A stretch of DNA of 64,000 nt from Saprospiraceae bacterium (GCA_016717655.1 JADKFC010000004.1:205149-269148); one strand, 5' to 3'; counted from the first letter of the stretch, positions 48,092 through 57,984 are shown. Translations and numbers: made by a program. The notes: generated by a model from the sequence alone, not told the origin.

Positions 48092-50182
48092 ATGCACAAA
48101 CCCTACCTGTTGATCAGGATGCTGAGTCTTGTCTTGCCGTGTCTTTTGATTATGGCGGGCAGCATGTCGGTTAATGCCCAACGCAGTTCCGAAAAATACG
48201 CCACCATTGTTACGGGTCAGGCCACTGTGGTTGACCAAATCGTAGACCCCAATCTGGTGGGCAATCCTTCTGTTATTTCTCAGGTCGGCTCTGACTTTAC
48301 CATTGTCACCAACCCTACTACCAAAGAGATTTCCATTGGTCTGGGCAGTACTTCCAAGGGCTATCGCTCATTTACCATTGAGTACATCATTGCCAATCCG
48401 ACACCAAAATCCAACTACCGCGTCTATCACCTCAACTTTGTTACCTCCACAGTAAAGGCCAATGACGACCTGGTTATCTGGGATGGGACTGGTGCTTTAT
48501 CGATCAGCCCGCTTGGCAACGATGAGTACTCCGGTCCTGTAACCATTCAGCTCAACCAGAATGATGGCAGTGCTTCGGTACTCAACAATGTAATCAATTA
48601 TACCAATACCGGCTTCTCTGGCTCGTCCTACATCCAGTACACGGTCACTGACAGTCTTGGCACCGCAGATCAGGCCATCATTAAGATTGAAGAAGCGGCC
48701 GATGCACCCAATGAAGACGAGACCTATCACTTTGTAGTCAACTACCAGGAGACCAAACACATCACCGTACCCCAGGGTTTTACCCTCGATCAGTTTGCTT
48801 TCAACGGAGAAGTAGAAAGCATTGACGCTACCCACTTTGTGTACACCCCTGAAGAGTATTTTATTGGTCAGGATAGCTTCACCTTTGTTCATGCCAATGG
48901 CACCGTGCTGGATTACCATGCACGAGTGATTGATGCAGAAAGAGATCCGGGCTTTGTGCGCAATGATGTGGTATATACCCCAAAAAACACCCCCATAACC
49001 TTTGATGTCTTTGCCAATGATTTGGTGAAGTCCTTCCCTATCGTTGAGTTTTCTCCCCAGCTGGTACACGATACCCTGGGTGTATTTACCTATACCCCTG
49101 CTACCAACTTCAGCGGCACCAAAAGTTTTACCTACAAGGTAGATTCCGGTGTTAGTGTTGAAACGGGCAAGATCACCCTCGTAGTGGGCAACCACAACCC
49201 TCAGGCCGACATCATCTATCAATACGAAATACCAGGCAACAAAACCTTTGTCATAGAGTACGATGTACCCATCGATGGCTATTCGTTTACCATCGACCCC
49301 AATAAAGCACCCGAGCATGGTGAGGCTTATGCCTTCCAGGATTCTACTTCGGGTCTGAGCTGTGGCACTGCTTATGGCAAAGCACTCCTGGCCTATACAC
49401 CAGATGCCGGCTTTACCGGAACTGACACCATGGAGCTGAAATACTGCGTGACCAACAATCCGGTTTGTGTTACCTATAAGTTGTACTTTAAGGTAATCGC
49501 CCCAACCAACGCCACCTGCCCTTGTATCGATGAATGTGTATGGAGCGGCGACCTCAATGGCGACGGCAGGGTTTCTGCCCACGATCTGCTTACCCTGGGC
49601 CGATTCCTTGGCTATGAGGGTCCCGCCAGAGATACCAGCAATACCTACACCTGGGGTGCCAATGAAGCGGCCGACTGGGGCGTAAAACTGCCCAACGGCA
49701 AAGACCTCAAACACGCCGATGCCAATGGAGATGGTCGACTCACCGCAGACGACATGCAGGGCATCCTCGACAACTTCAACAAGATAAGCTCCCTGGTACC
49801 CAATGAAAACCTGGGATATAAGGACTTTCCTTTTACCCTGTCTTCCAACTACAGCGAAGTGGAACCGGGCGATACCCTGGTTATTAATTTCCACCTGGGC
49901 AACGCTACCCTGCCAGCCAACGACATCCACGGCATTTCATTTGCCTTAAATATCGATGGCGACTTTGTAGACAGCTCCAGCCTCAGGGTTAAGTTTTTTG
50001 ACAACACCTGGATGGCAGACCACTCACCCACCCTGCAAATGCACAAGCAGGTTTCTGACGGCAATGTACGCCTGGCCTTTACCCGCTCCAGCGGCCAAGG
50101 TGCCAGCGGCAATGGCATCATTGGTCAGGCAACCTGGATTGTGGGGGGAGAGGAAGGAGATGGGGTTCAGATCTGGAAATAA
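48092..50182 (+). CDS. Secreted Ig-like/dockerin protein, C-terminus disrupted
   Basis: 696 residues in one frame. Signal peptide (LVLPCLLIMAGSMSVNAQ), repeated Ig-like or cadherin-like modules (residues about 110-470, with the recurring FTYTPATNFSGTKSFTYKV pattern), then a dockerin type I module with two calcium loops (DLNGDGRVSAHDLLTLGRFL and ANGDGRLTADDMQGILDNF). After it a cohesin-like beta domain begins (SEVEPGDTLVINFHLGN) but stops early at 50182. Downstream frames hold a T9SS sorting domain (50183-50535), so the true protein probably extends to it. It is likely a surface or scaffold component. Confidence 0.82.
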   Translation: MHKPYLLIRMLSLVLPCLLIMAGSMSVNAQRSSEKYATIVTGQATVVDQIVDPNLVGNPSVISQVGSDFTIVTNPTTKEISIGLGSTSKGYRSFTIEYIIANPTPKSNYRVYHLNFVTSTVKANDDLVIWDGTGALSISPLGNDEYSGPVTIQLNQNDGSASVLNNVINYTNTGFSGSSYIQYTVTDSLGTADQAIIKIEEAADAPNEDETYHFVVNYQETKHITVPQGFTLDQFAFNGEVESIDATHFVYTPEEYFIGQDSFTFVHANGTVLDYHARVIDAERDPGFVRNDVVYTPKNTPITFDVFANDLVKSFPIVEFSPQLVHDTLGVFTYTPATNFSGTKSFTYKVDSGVSVETGKITLVVGNHNPQADIIYQYEIPGNKTFVIEYDVPIDGYSFTIDPNKAPEHGEAYAFQDSTSGLSCGTAYGKALLAYTPDAGFTGTDTMELKYCVTNNPVCVTYKLYFKVIAPTNATCPCIDECVWSGDLNGDGRVSAHDLLTLGRFLGYEGPARDTSNTYTWGANEAADWGVKLPNGKDLKHADANGDGRLTADDMQGILDNFNKISSLVPNENLGYKDFPFTLSSNYSEVEPGDTLVINFHLGNATLPANDIHGISFALNIDGDFVDSSSLRVKFFDNTWMADHSPTLQMHKQVSDGNVRLAFTRSSGQGASGNGIIGQATWIVGGEEGDGVQIWK

Positions 50183-50535
50183 TTATTTGTTAAGAAACAT
50201 TAGTACAGAAAATGTTTTGTTGAAACGAAACCAGGGTGTAATTTATAGCTACAAGACCAAAAGTAAAAATATTAAAACAAATATTAAAAAAGACTGAGGT
50301 CAAACCAAGGTAAAACCATTTGTTTTCCAAATCCGACAACCTCCGGTTTTGTATCTGTATTTAGTTCCGATATAATCCATCAAATAGATGTTGTTTCTAC
50401 TGGGGGTCGCTTTACAATGGTAAATCATCAATAAAACCAATGTTGATGTTGATTTAAGCTCTCTTGTTGAAGGCATCTACTTTTTAAAATGTCTAAGTTC
50501 TGCTGCTCAGAGATTCTAAGGTTGTTAAGCTTTGA
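50183..50535 (+). pseudogene. Broken 3' end of the dockerin protein: T9SS type A sorting domain in three frames
   Basis: Three reading frames in succession encode the parts of a T9SS sorting domain: CFPNPTTSGFVSVFSSDIIH then IDVVSTGGRFTM (about 50321-50420), then INKTNVDVDLSSLVEGIYFL (about 50422-50490), then LLRDSKVVKL with a stop at 50533-50535. Before these, about 50190-50293 reads as ENVLLKRNQGVIYSYKTK in yet another frame. Shifts near 50150, 50300, 50421 and 50492 break the gene. These could be assembly errors or real decay. The end overlaps the convergent gene at 50525 by 11 bases. Confidence 0.7.
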
Positions 50536-51976
50536 TAAGTTTTTCGTCTGTTTTATCCAGCAGCCAATTTTTGTTTACTATTGCTTCTTTCTTTTCGATT
50601 TCCATTTTAAGTTTACTCAACTTAACCTTATTTGAGCTTTGTATTTTTGTCAGCGCTCTTGTAAACTTTATCAAACTATAATATTGTTCTTTTCTTTGTT
50701 TGGTTAGGGTTTTTTCTCTATCCAAATATAGTTTAAAGCTGCTAAATAGTGACTCTAAACTTTCTGTTTCATTTAATTCATAATATGATAAAAGGAGGAG
50801 CGTTCGTGACAGCAAAGCTTGAAAAACTTCTTTGTAATCAGTATATGCCAATAATTGAATCACTTTTTTATAGTTTTTGTTATACCATTCAACCCTCGCC
50901 AAACTAAAATTTACATTGCTTTCCCTTACCGATGGATCAAGAAATTTTGCATATTCCTGAATGAATATTTCTGTCCATTCGATTTCACCTTCTCTCAGAG
51001 CGTATAGCACAATATTTCTAAAGGTGGTGGGAGAAATGTGTTCATCTCGGATAATAATATCTCTTTCCAATCCAATTTTATACCAAGCCAATGCTTCTCC
51101 TCCAAATTCAGGTAAATTCTTATTAGCAAGACCAATACAATAACCAATTACCAAATCCAGCAAATCTTTACCTTCCTTTTTATCAAAGTGGTGGAGGTTG
51201 GCGATGAGCAGGTCTTTGAGTTTATAATAATCCTCGGTATTGCCCTCGTGGCTTTTGATCACTGAGATGAGGTAGTAAATGGCAATGGGCGGGTAGTCTT
51301 TAAAAAAGGGTGATTGCGCCAGCTTAAGGATGACGTCGATGCCTATGATTTTTTTATTGAGTTTAAAGGTTTGATTCCACGATAAGAGGGTGCAGTACGA
51401 GCGCAGCTTTTCGGCAATAAAAAATACGTCGAGGTTGTACGACATTTCCTCTACGTTGAGCACTTTGTCCATCTCCACCTTACGGCTAATGGTATTGTCG
51501 TGAAAGTTGATGTCCATGATGGCCCGCTCAATGTTGTACATATTGAGGTAGTGCTCGGCGTTTTTGTTTTGGTGTAGCTTTTTGTTATACTCAATGTGGT
51601 GGATCAGCGAGCCAAAAAGATCGGATAGGTTTCGGTTGGTATAGGCCTTCATCAGCAGTCTCAGCTTTTCAGAGCCATCGTTGTCCAATTCTTTTTGGGT
51701 GATAAACTCTTCAAACAAAGCAAAGAGGTCGGATGATAGTTTTCGGAATTTAACATCGTTGTAGGGACTTTCTGCTCCGTAAATCCTGGCCCAAACATCC
51801 CTGCTCTCAATTTGGCCGGGGTCCTTGCCCGTTCTTTTGGCCTCATTGAGCATGTCAAAAAAGATAACAAAGGCCTCGTTTTGGTTAAAATAGGGAGAAA
51901 GCAAAAACTTGCGGAAGCTGTTGAGCTCGTAAACCGTGAGCTTTTCTAAGGCCTTGGTGATTTTGCGATCTTTCAT
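50525..51976 (-). CDS. Hypothetical helical protein
   Basis: 483 residues, no signal peptide or membrane helix, long helical repeats with many aromatic and charged residues (LEKLTVYELNSFRKFLLSPY near the start; a Lys/Glu-rich coiled coil near residues 440-470). Resembles a TPR-like or ARM-like solenoid but I do not recognise the family. The frame is intact. It is convergent with the broken dockerin gene. Confidence 0.7.
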   Translation of the reverse strand: MKDRKITKALEKLTVYELNSFRKFLLSPYFNQNEAFVIFFDMLNEAKRTGKDPGQIESRDVWARIYGAESPYNDVKFRKLSSDLFALFEEFITQKELDNDGSEKLRLLMKAYTNRNLSDLFGSLIHHIEYNKKLHQNKNAEHYLNMYNIERAIMDINFHDNTISRKVEMDKVLNVEEMSYNLDVFFIAEKLRSYCTLLSWNQTFKLNKKIIGIDVILKLAQSPFFKDYPPIAIYYLISVIKSHEGNTEDYYKLKDLLIANLHHFDKKEGKDLLDLVIGYCIGLANKNLPEFGGEALAWYKIGLERDIIIRDEHISPTTFRNIVLYALREGEIEWTEIFIQEYAKFLDPSVRESNVNFSLARVEWYNKNYKKVIQLLAYTDYKEVFQALLSRTLLLLSYYELNETESLESLFSSFKLYLDREKTLTKQRKEQYYSLIKFTRALTKIQSSNKVKLSKLKMEIEKKEAIVNKNWLLDKTDEKLIKA

Positions 51977-51989
51977 GCCATGAAATTAC

Positions 51990-52028
51990 AAAAAAACCGG
52001 AAAGAAGGTATTTACTCCTTCTTTCCGG
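51990..52028 (-). terminator. Strong intrinsic terminator
   Basis: A perfect 12-base stem (51997-52008 with 52017-52028, CCGGAAAGAAGG and its complement) around an 8-base loop, followed on the minus strand by a run of T residues. It lies about 20 bases after the stop of the lipoprotein gene at 52049. Confidence 0.85.
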
Positions 52029-52048
52029 CAAACAGAATTCCACAAAAA

Positions 52049-52489
52049 TCATTCTTCAATGACCTGTACGGCCGCAGCGTTAAAACTGATGTTTCCCGGA
52101 TTGAGGGTAACGTTGAATCCGGATGAAGCATCCTGGGCAGATAGCGCCGTTTTGCCGGTGTACACTACCTGGTTGGCACCCGGGTTTTTGATCACCTTCA
52201 TATTGGATCCCCTGATTTCTATTTCTGTTACCGCCGTCAGGGTTTGTTCTCCGAGGGTGCCGGGGTCGAGAATGACCCTAAGTCCATCAACATCTTCTTC
52301 TCCTACAATTTCTCCGGCTGTGTAGGTCGCCGTACTTCTATTGGCAAAGGTCACTTGCAAGGTGAGGGCATCAGTTCGGATTTCGCTATCAGGGTTGGTA
52401 AGTCCCGAAGAAAATCCTGCATTATCGGGTGAGCAGCTGGTAAAGAGACCGGCCACCAGCAAAACAAATAAAAACAAAACATTTTTCAT
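52049..52489 (-). CDS. Hypothetical lipoprotein
   Basis: 146 residues from the ATG at 52489. Signal with lipobox (VAGLFTSC), mature part beta-rich with Thr/Asn/Gly bias (LTLQVTFANRSTATYTAGE, SGFNVTLNPGNISFN). I do not recognise the family. A strong terminator follows (51990-52028). It sits upstream of the helical protein at 50525 but is separated by that terminator. Confidence 0.65.
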   Translation of the reverse strand: MKNVLFLFVLLVAGLFTSCSPDNAGFSSGLTNPDSEIRTDALTLQVTFANRSTATYTAGEIVGEEDVDGLRVILDPGTLGEQTLTAVTEIEIRGSNMKVIKNPGANQVVYTGKTALSAQDASSGFNVTLNPGNISFNAAAVQVIEE

Positions 52490-52746
52490 GTTATTAATTT
52501 TTAAGGTGAATAAAAAATCAGATCTGATCAAATCTTATATGATATCTCAACGTTATAAAAGGCAAACAACATTCCCCGATGCCTGTAAAATCAGGGTTTT
52601 TCACCTGCAATTCCTTGTTTTCCCTGGTTTTTGGCTGGCCGGAACCCCAGGCTTTTATAATGGTATTTACTAGTTTCTATCGTTTATTTACCCCCGGCAC
52701 TTCATGCAGAAAAAATTGTTTTTTTACTATCTTGCATTAAAAACCA

Positions 52747-53229
52747 ATGGAAGATTTCGCAAAAATGCAAAACACCTTGTCTGAGATGGCGGCCACCCGC
52801 CTCTTGTCTGCCGCACGCTGGGCCCGCATCTATGGCTTGATCATGTGTGTGTTTTCGGGCCTCGGCCTGGTGATGATGTTGGTCTCTCTTACTGCCCTAA
52901 CTTCTTTTTCTTCTCTGATGGGCAGAGGGGAAATGGGCCTGGTTTATGGTATGTTTTTTATTTACCTGGTGGTTCTGGTATTTATGCTCTACCTCAACTA
53001 CCAACTGGTAATCTTTGGCAGCGATATCAAAAACGGAGTGAGCTCCGCTGATGAACAATACCTGGAAAATGGCTTTGCCCGACTTTCGCGATATTTTAAA
53101 ATAATAAGCATACTTATGATCGCTATGGTTGTAATGGTTATTCTTTCCTTCCTTATGATGTTAACCATTGGAGGAATGGGTGCGCTGATGACTCCCGATG
53201 CCCCAGCCTACCCTCAAAACGGATTTTGA
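52747..53229 (+). CDS. DUF5362-like integral membrane protein
   Basis: 160 residues with four hydrophobic helices: about 27-50 (IYGLIMCVFSGLGLVMMLVS), 65-88, and a last pair about 115-145 (ISILMIAMVVMVILSFLMML). The N-terminal amphipathic segment and the cytosolic loop SADEQYLENGFARLSRYFK match DUF5362. Function unknown. TATCTTGC near 52728 resembles a -7 box. The next gene starts 3 bases after its stop. Confidence 0.7.
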   Translation: MEDFAKMQNTLSEMAATRLLSAARWARIYGLIMCVFSGLGLVMMLVSLTALTSFSSLMGRGEMGLVYGMFFIYLVVLVFMLYLNYQLVIFGSDIKNGVSSADEQYLENGFARLSRYFKIISILMIAMVVMVILSFLMMLTIGGMGALMTPDAPAYPQNGF

Positions 53230-53231
53230 CC

Positions 53232-53990
53232 ATGAGATATCTCTTTTTTACTCTTTGTTGTTGGGTGCTTTTTTCTTGCGGAGAAAAACCTCCCAAGGGC
53301 TATCACCAGGGCTACTTCTACCTTACCGCTCCAAAATCTGATATTTTCGGAAAGTCATTCAAGCCGTATGATCGAGAAATCCAATTCAACCAACAATACA
53401 TCGTGGGCTTTAAGCGGGGCTTTGACCAAAAACAGGTGTTGCGAGAAGTGTATGAGGTTGCTACCCACAAACTCTATCGTTTTCTCACGCACAAAGACAC
53501 CTGGCTGGTCTATGTTGAAGAACATCCCGAACAGCTCATTGACATAAAAACAGCGGTTCCAGATGACTACTATGACTCTCGCATAAGTGCCCGGGAAGAT
53601 GGAGATAAAAACATTCGGGGCTTTGATACGAGGGAAATGCTTTTCCGCGACAAAGAGGGCAGGCCCAAAAAAATGTATGTATGTCCCCTAATACCTTTTT
53701 ACTTGGGCCACATCCCTGCAATTGGCAAACACATCAAAGGTATGCCCATCGAAATCAGGGAAGATAGCGGTTTGGACAATGATTTGGTTAGATATACCAT
53801 GACGTACTTTGACCCCACGGTAAATGAATCTGCCTTTAGCACCAGTGAGGGCGGATACATCAAAGTAGACAAAGCCCGCTTTGACGCAGCCCTTCAGGCC
53901 GTGATTGACGAAAATTCCTCTTATACCGACATTGGAGAGGCAGAGTTGGATGCATGGAAAATCAACTTTACCAGCTTGTTTATCTTTTAA
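53232..53990 (+). CDS. Hypothetical lipoprotein
   Basis: 252 residues from the ATG at 53232. Signal with lipobox (CCWVLFSC, Cys about 16). The mature protein is mixed alpha/beta (IVGFKRGFDQKQVLREVYEV; a possible helix near residues 210-235) with no catalytic motif I recognise. It starts 3 bases after the DUF5362-like gene, so the two are probably co-transcribed. Confidence 0.65.
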   Translation: MRYLFFTLCCWVLFSCGEKPPKGYHQGYFYLTAPKSDIFGKSFKPYDREIQFNQQYIVGFKRGFDQKQVLREVYEVATHKLYRFLTHKDTWLVYVEEHPEQLIDIKTAVPDDYYDSRISAREDGDKNIRGFDTREMLFRDKEGRPKKMYVCPLIPFYLGHIPAIGKHIKGMPIEIREDSGLDNDLVRYTMTYFDPTVNESAFSTSEGGYIKVDKARFDAALQAVIDENSSYTDIGEAELDAWKINFTSLFIF

Positions 53991-54013
53991 TCAAGCCATC
54001 CCTTTTACTTGCC

Positions 54014-54021
54014 TATCTTTG
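54014..54021 (+). promoter_or_regulatory. Candidate -7 promoter box for hemJ
   Basis: TATCTTTG, 17 bases before the ATG at 54039. No matching -33 element is seen at the usual distance. Confidence 0.35.
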
Positions 54022-54038
54022 TATTAAAATAAGTATAT

Positions 54039-54581
54039 ATGTTGATTCTGCTTTTAAAGACTGTTCACATCATCGGTTTTGTGGCGTGGTTTGCCGCTAT
54101 GTTTTACCTGGGCCGTCTTTTTGTTTACCATAAAGAAGCCCTCGAAGCCAATGACGATCGCACTGGCATCCTCACCGCCCAGTACAAGCTCATGGAGTGG
54201 CGGGTCTACAAAATCATCATGACACCGGCCATGATCCTCACCTGGGTCTGTGGCACCTGGATGGTGGTTTCGTACGGCATGGACTGGTTTAAACTCAATC
54301 CCTGGATGCATATCAAGTTGTTGTTCCTTTTGATTCTTAGCGGCTATCATGGCTATAGCAAGGGCATCATCAAAAAGCTGGAAAACAATGCGGTGAAGTT
54401 TACCTCAATGGGCTTTCGTTATTTCAACGAAGTGCCTACCCTCTTGTTGTTGGTCATTGTGGCCCTGGCTGTTTTCCGCAACCAGACGAGCCCGGTGTAT
54501 CTGACAATGGTAATGTGTGGCACCATTGCCCTCATTATCTTTTTTACTTTGTTGTACAAAAAAATTCGTAGCCAATCATGA
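54039..54581 (+). CDS. hemJ: Protoporphyrinogen oxidase HemJ / CopD family protein
   Basis: 180 residues with four transmembrane helices. The N-terminal TVHIIGFVAWFAAMFYLGRL holds the conserved His, followed by YKLMEWRVYKIIMTPAM. HemJ oxidises protoporphyrinogen IX to protoporphyrin IX in haem synthesis. The stop overlaps the ATG of the next gene (ATGATT at 54578). Confidence 0.85.
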   Translation: MLILLLKTVHIIGFVAWFAAMFYLGRLFVYHKEALEANDDRTGILTAQYKLMEWRVYKIIMTPAMILTWVCGTWMVVSYGMDWFKLNPWMHIKLLFLLILSGYHGYSKGIIKKLENNAVKFTSMGFRYFNEVPTLLLLVIVALAVFRNQTSPVYLTMVMCGTIALIIFFTLLYKKIRSQS

Positions 54582-55614
54582 TTGCACCCAATCCTCCTAA
54601 GTCGGGCATGAGCCTGAAAAAAAAGCTGGCCTACCTTTTTGGCGGCCTGTTGGTCTTTTACTTATAGCCGCCATCTTACTGCCCAAAGATATTTCTACCA
54701 CGGTTAGCAGGGAGATCACGGCCGCTCCCCAGTATGTTTACAACCTGATCAACAACCAGCAAAACGTGATGAGCTGGAGCTCGTGGGCCATTGAAGACAA
54801 GGAGATGAAACTGGTGTACGACAAGCCCAACTCGGGTGTAGGCAGCGGCTATTCATGGACCAGTCCGTCTTCGGGTGATGGCAGCATCGTATATACCGCA
54901 TTGGTGCCCAATCAAAAGCTGGAGGCAGAGTTGACCATGGGGGGCGATAAAAACCATTATACCATCACCCTTGAAAAAGTCAATGACCAAAAAACCAGGG
55001 TGAGTTGGACCTTCAACTCACACATGTCATTTCCTGTCAACCTGATGGGGCCGGTGCTGAAGTACATTGTCAACAAGCACAACCTGCAGAGCATAGAAAA
55101 TATGGAACAGGAAATCGGACGCCGTGTAAAAGGAAGGTACAATGGTTATGAAGTAAAAGAAGGCACACAGAATCCAAGACACTTTGTGGCGGCCCGCAAT
55201 ACAGTTAGTTTTGAGCAGCTGAGCCAATTCTATAGTCAAAACCTCGGTGCCATCTACCAGAAACTCCAGGAAGAAGGACTCTCTTCGGTGGGTGCTCCCT
55301 GTGCCCTGTTTTATGATTACGATGAAAAAAATGCCAGGACCGATATGGCGGTGGCAGTACCTGTTTTAGCCCCAATTACCCTCAGCCAGTTGATGGCCAT
55401 TTCGTTGCCCGTTCAAAATGCCGTTTACATCGACTACTATGGCGATCCGTCAAAAACAGCAGCAGCACATTATGCGCTGGATGACTACCTCAAAGACCGC
55501 CAATACACCCAGTCGGTACCCGTGGTCGAAGAATATATTACCGATCCTCTGAAGGAGAAAGACCAGAGCAAGTGGTTGACAAAAATTTACTATTACACAG
55601 CAGAAAAAAAATAG
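54578..55614 (+). CDS. SRPBCC / GyrI-like effector-binding protein, one frameshift
   Basis: About 345 residues from the ATG at 54578. An N-terminal membrane anchor (LAYLFGG then LLLIAAILLPKD) is split by a shift near 54650. The middle resembles an SRPBCC ligand-binding domain (ITAAPQYVYNLINNQQNVMS) and the C-terminal half a GyrI-like effector-binding domain (AVAVPVLAPI, YIDYYGDPSKTAAAHYALDD, YITDPLKEK). It overlaps the hemJ stop by 4 bases. Ligand unknown. Confidence 0.75.
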
Positions 55615-55641
55615 AAAACGCAGCACTAACGTTTAGCTTCT

Positions 55642-56817
55642 ATGCAGGACATCTATCAACAGCGCAACACCTGGAAGTTTATCCTGGCTTTTGTCGGCGT
55701 TATCATTTTGGTCATCACCCTGGTGTATTCCAACTACCTGGCCCAAAACCTGATACAAAACGAGTTAAAGAATGCCGCCCTCTTTAAGGAGGCCATTGCC
55801 TTTTCGCAGCAGGACGAAAACTTTAATACCGATGTAGGCATCCACGATTCCATTGTCAACAACTTTGCCCTTCCGGTAATCATTCGCGATGAAAATGACT
55901 CTTTGTCGGCCTTCAATTTTCCGGAGGACCAAAACAACGATCCCGCCTTCCTCAAACAAAAGGTAAAAGAGTTTCTGGAGTCGGGTCAAAAGCCCCTGCC
56001 CGGAGTGGGTTATTCCAAAGAGTGGTATTTTTTCAACAGTAAGTTGCTGGACTACATTCGTTATTTTCCGCTGCTTCAAATCTTTTTGGTAGGCTTATTT
56101 GTAGGCCTGGGTTACTTTTTGTTCAACAGTTCCAAAAAAGCAGAACAAAACCGGGTATGGGCCGGCATGGCTAAGGAAACCGCCCACCAGCTGGGTACTC
56201 CCATCTCGGCCATCATGGGCTGGATTTCGCACCTCAAAGAACAACATGGAAGTGATGAATCTGTACAGGAAATTACCCTGGAACTGGAAAAAGACGTAGA
56301 ACGCCTCAACCTGGTTGCCGATCGATTTTCGAAAATAGGATCTGCCCCAGAATTGCAGGGCAGAGACCTCACCCACATAGTGAGAAATGTAACCGAGTAT
56401 ATGAAACGCCGGGCCTCGAGGCACACCGTATTTCAGCTGCCGGCAGAAGAGTCTAACGTGTATTGGTCCGACATCAACACCCACCTCTTTGAATGGGTGG
56501 TCGAAAACCTGCTTCGCAACGCCCTCGACGCCATGGATGGTCGCGGCAGCATTACCATCCACTTTTACGAAGAAGAGGGCTTTAACTGCATTGATATCAC
56601 CGATACCGGCAAGGGCATCCCTGCGTCTAAATTTAAAACGGTATTCAACCCTGGATATTCAACCAAACAAAGGGGTTGGGGGCTTGGCCTTTCTTTGGCC
56701 AAACGCATCATTGAAGAATACCACAAGGGTAAAATTTTTGTGAAATCATCCAAGCTGGATGTGGGCACCACGTTTTGCATCAAGCTGCGCAAATCGGGGC
56801 GCCCTCAGGCAGATTAG
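55642..56817 (+). CDS. Membrane histidine kinase
   Basis: 391 residues. Two transmembrane helices (about 13-33 and 137-160) flank a periplasmic sensor segment of about 100 residues. The kinase has the phospho-His motif AKETAHQLGTPISAIMGW, the N box (ENLLRNALDAMD) and G boxes (DTGKGIPASKF, GWGLGLSLAKRIIEEYHKG). No response regulator is next to it; its partner must be elsewhere or be one of the regulators in this window. The stop overlaps the convergent slyD stop. Confidence 0.85.
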   Translation: MQDIYQQRNTWKFILAFVGVIILVITLVYSNYLAQNLIQNELKNAALFKEAIAFSQQDENFNTDVGIHDSIVNNFALPVIIRDENDSLSAFNFPEDQNNDPAFLKQKVKEFLESGQKPLPGVGYSKEWYFFNSKLLDYIRYFPLLQIFLVGLFVGLGYFLFNSSKKAEQNRVWAGMAKETAHQLGTPISAIMGWISHLKEQHGSDESVQEITLELEKDVERLNLVADRFSKIGSAPELQGRDLTHIVRNVTEYMKRRASRHTVFQLPAEESNVYWSDINTHLFEWVVENLLRNALDAMDGRGSITIHFYEEEGFNCIDITDTGKGIPASKFKTVFNPGYSTKQRGWGLGLSLAKRIIEEYHKGKIFVKSSKLDVGTTFCIKLRKSGRPQAD

Positions 56818-57323
56818 TGGTGGTGACCACCCGGACCATGTACATGGCCGTGGTCGAGCTCTGATTCGGTAGCAGGTCTTACACTTAATACCTCTCCGCT
56901 AAAATGCAATGATTTACCGGCCATCGGGTGGTTGAAATCAACCATTACCGTATTGAGTTTTACCTCAGCCAATATGCCTCTGTAGCGGTGTCCGTCTTCG
57001 TCAGTCATGTGGATGGGCGCTCCGGCTACCAGGTAGTCGCGGTCTACATTGCCACTTTCGTCGGCAAAATTTTCGATGGGTACTTCTACGATGGCTTCTG
57101 CATCGGTGGCTCCATAAGCTTCTTCAGGGCTTAACAAAAAACTATATGTATCTCCTGCCAATTTACCATTGAGGTTGGCTTCAAAGCCTGAAATCATCTG
57201 GCCATTGCCAAAGATAAAGGTAAGTGGCTCTTGACCAAAGGTTTCTTCGATTAGCTCTCCTTCTGCTGATCCTTCCCTTAGGCTGTAGTGAAGGGAAACC
57301 ACCGTGTTTTGTTGAATGTTCAT
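56814..57323 (-). CDS. slyD: SlyD-like FKBP peptidyl-prolyl isomerase
   Basis: 169 residues from the ATG at 57323. FKBP core: VVSLHYSLREG, LTFIFGNGQMISGFEANLNG, SPEEAYGATD. The insert-in-flap segment follows (MTDEDGHRYRGILAEVK), then FNHPMAGKSLHFSGEVLSV. The C-terminus is His-rich (HGHVHGPGGHHH), as in nickel-binding SlyD proteins. TACCTTTA near 57337-57344 may be a -7 box. The HAD gene lies upstream on the same strand. Confidence 0.9.
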   Translation of the reverse strand: MNIQQNTVVSLHYSLREGSAEGELIEETFGQEPLTFIFGNGQMISGFEANLNGKLAGDTYSFLLSPEEAYGATDAEAIVEVPIENFADESGNVDRDYLVAGAPIHMTDEDGHRYRGILAEVKLNTVMVDFNHPMAGKSLHFSGEVLSVRPATESELDHGHVHGPGGHHH

Positions 57324-57369
57324 TGGTATTATTTGTCGTAAAGGTAGTGTTTTTGGGGCTTTTGGGCCG

Positions 57370-57984
57370 TCATTGGCCAAGAATAATGTTCAATTCTGTC
57401 TTCATTTGTGCGGGTGTAATAAAGTGAATGGTCTGTAAACCAAGACGTTGCGCTGCCTCAATGTTGCGGTGATTATCGTCAATAAAAAGGGTGCTTGCCG
57501 GTTCGAGTCCATAACGGTCGAAAATGGCCTGGTAGATGCGCACATCCGGCTTTTTCATGTTTTCTTTCCCCGACACCAGGATGCCGTCAAACCACGATAA
57601 AAACGCAAAACTTTCTTCTGCCTTCGGCCATGTTTCGGCCGACCAGTTGGTCAGGGCATACAGCCCGTGTTGTTGTTTTTCCTTTAGTTCCTTCAATACC
57701 TCAACCGTGGGCTGAATGGGCCCTCCCAACATTTCTGTCCACCTGCCATAAAAGGCCAGGATTTCTGACTTATAATAGGGAAACTGATCCAAGAGCAGAC
57801 TTTCTGCCTCTCGGATGGGTCTGCCCCCATCTTGCTCCTCATTCCACTCAGAGGTACACACATGGGCCAGAAAGTATTCCATCGCCTCGCGGCTCTGAAA
57901 TATTTGTTGGTATAAATACCGCGGATTCCAGTCAATCAGCACCGCCCCAAGATCAAAAATGATGTTTTGTATTTTCGCCGTCAT
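57370..57984 (-). CDS. HAD-superfamily hydrolase, YihX-like
   Basis: 204 residues from the ATG at 57984. HAD motif I is IIFDLGAVLIDWN, motif II ALTNWSAE, a Lys in GKENMKKPDVRIY and acidic motif IV LFIDDNHRNIEAA. The DLG at motif I is as in YihX-type sugar phosphatases, in which the second Asp is replaced. The substrate is likely a sugar phosphate or haloacid. It precedes slyD. Confidence 0.85.
   Translation of the reverse strand: MTAKIQNIIFDLGAVLIDWNPRYLYQQIFQSREAMEYFLAHVCTSEWNEEQDGGRPIREAESLLLDQFPYYKSEILAFYGRWTEMLGGPIQPTVEVLKELKEKQQHGLYALTNWSAETWPKAEESFAFLSWFDGILVSGKENMKKPDVRIYQAIFDRYGLEPASTLFIDDNHRNIEAAQRLGLQTIHFITPAQMKTELNIILGQ

Noticed and set aside
48497..49930. A 477-codon open frame on the minus strand
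   Set aside because: It is a shadow of the dockerin protein gene, has no signal or recognisable domain, and is low in typical coding composition.
57501..57511. GGTTCGAGTCC, resembling a tRNA T-loop
   Set aside because: It lies within the HAD gene and no cloverleaf can be built around it.
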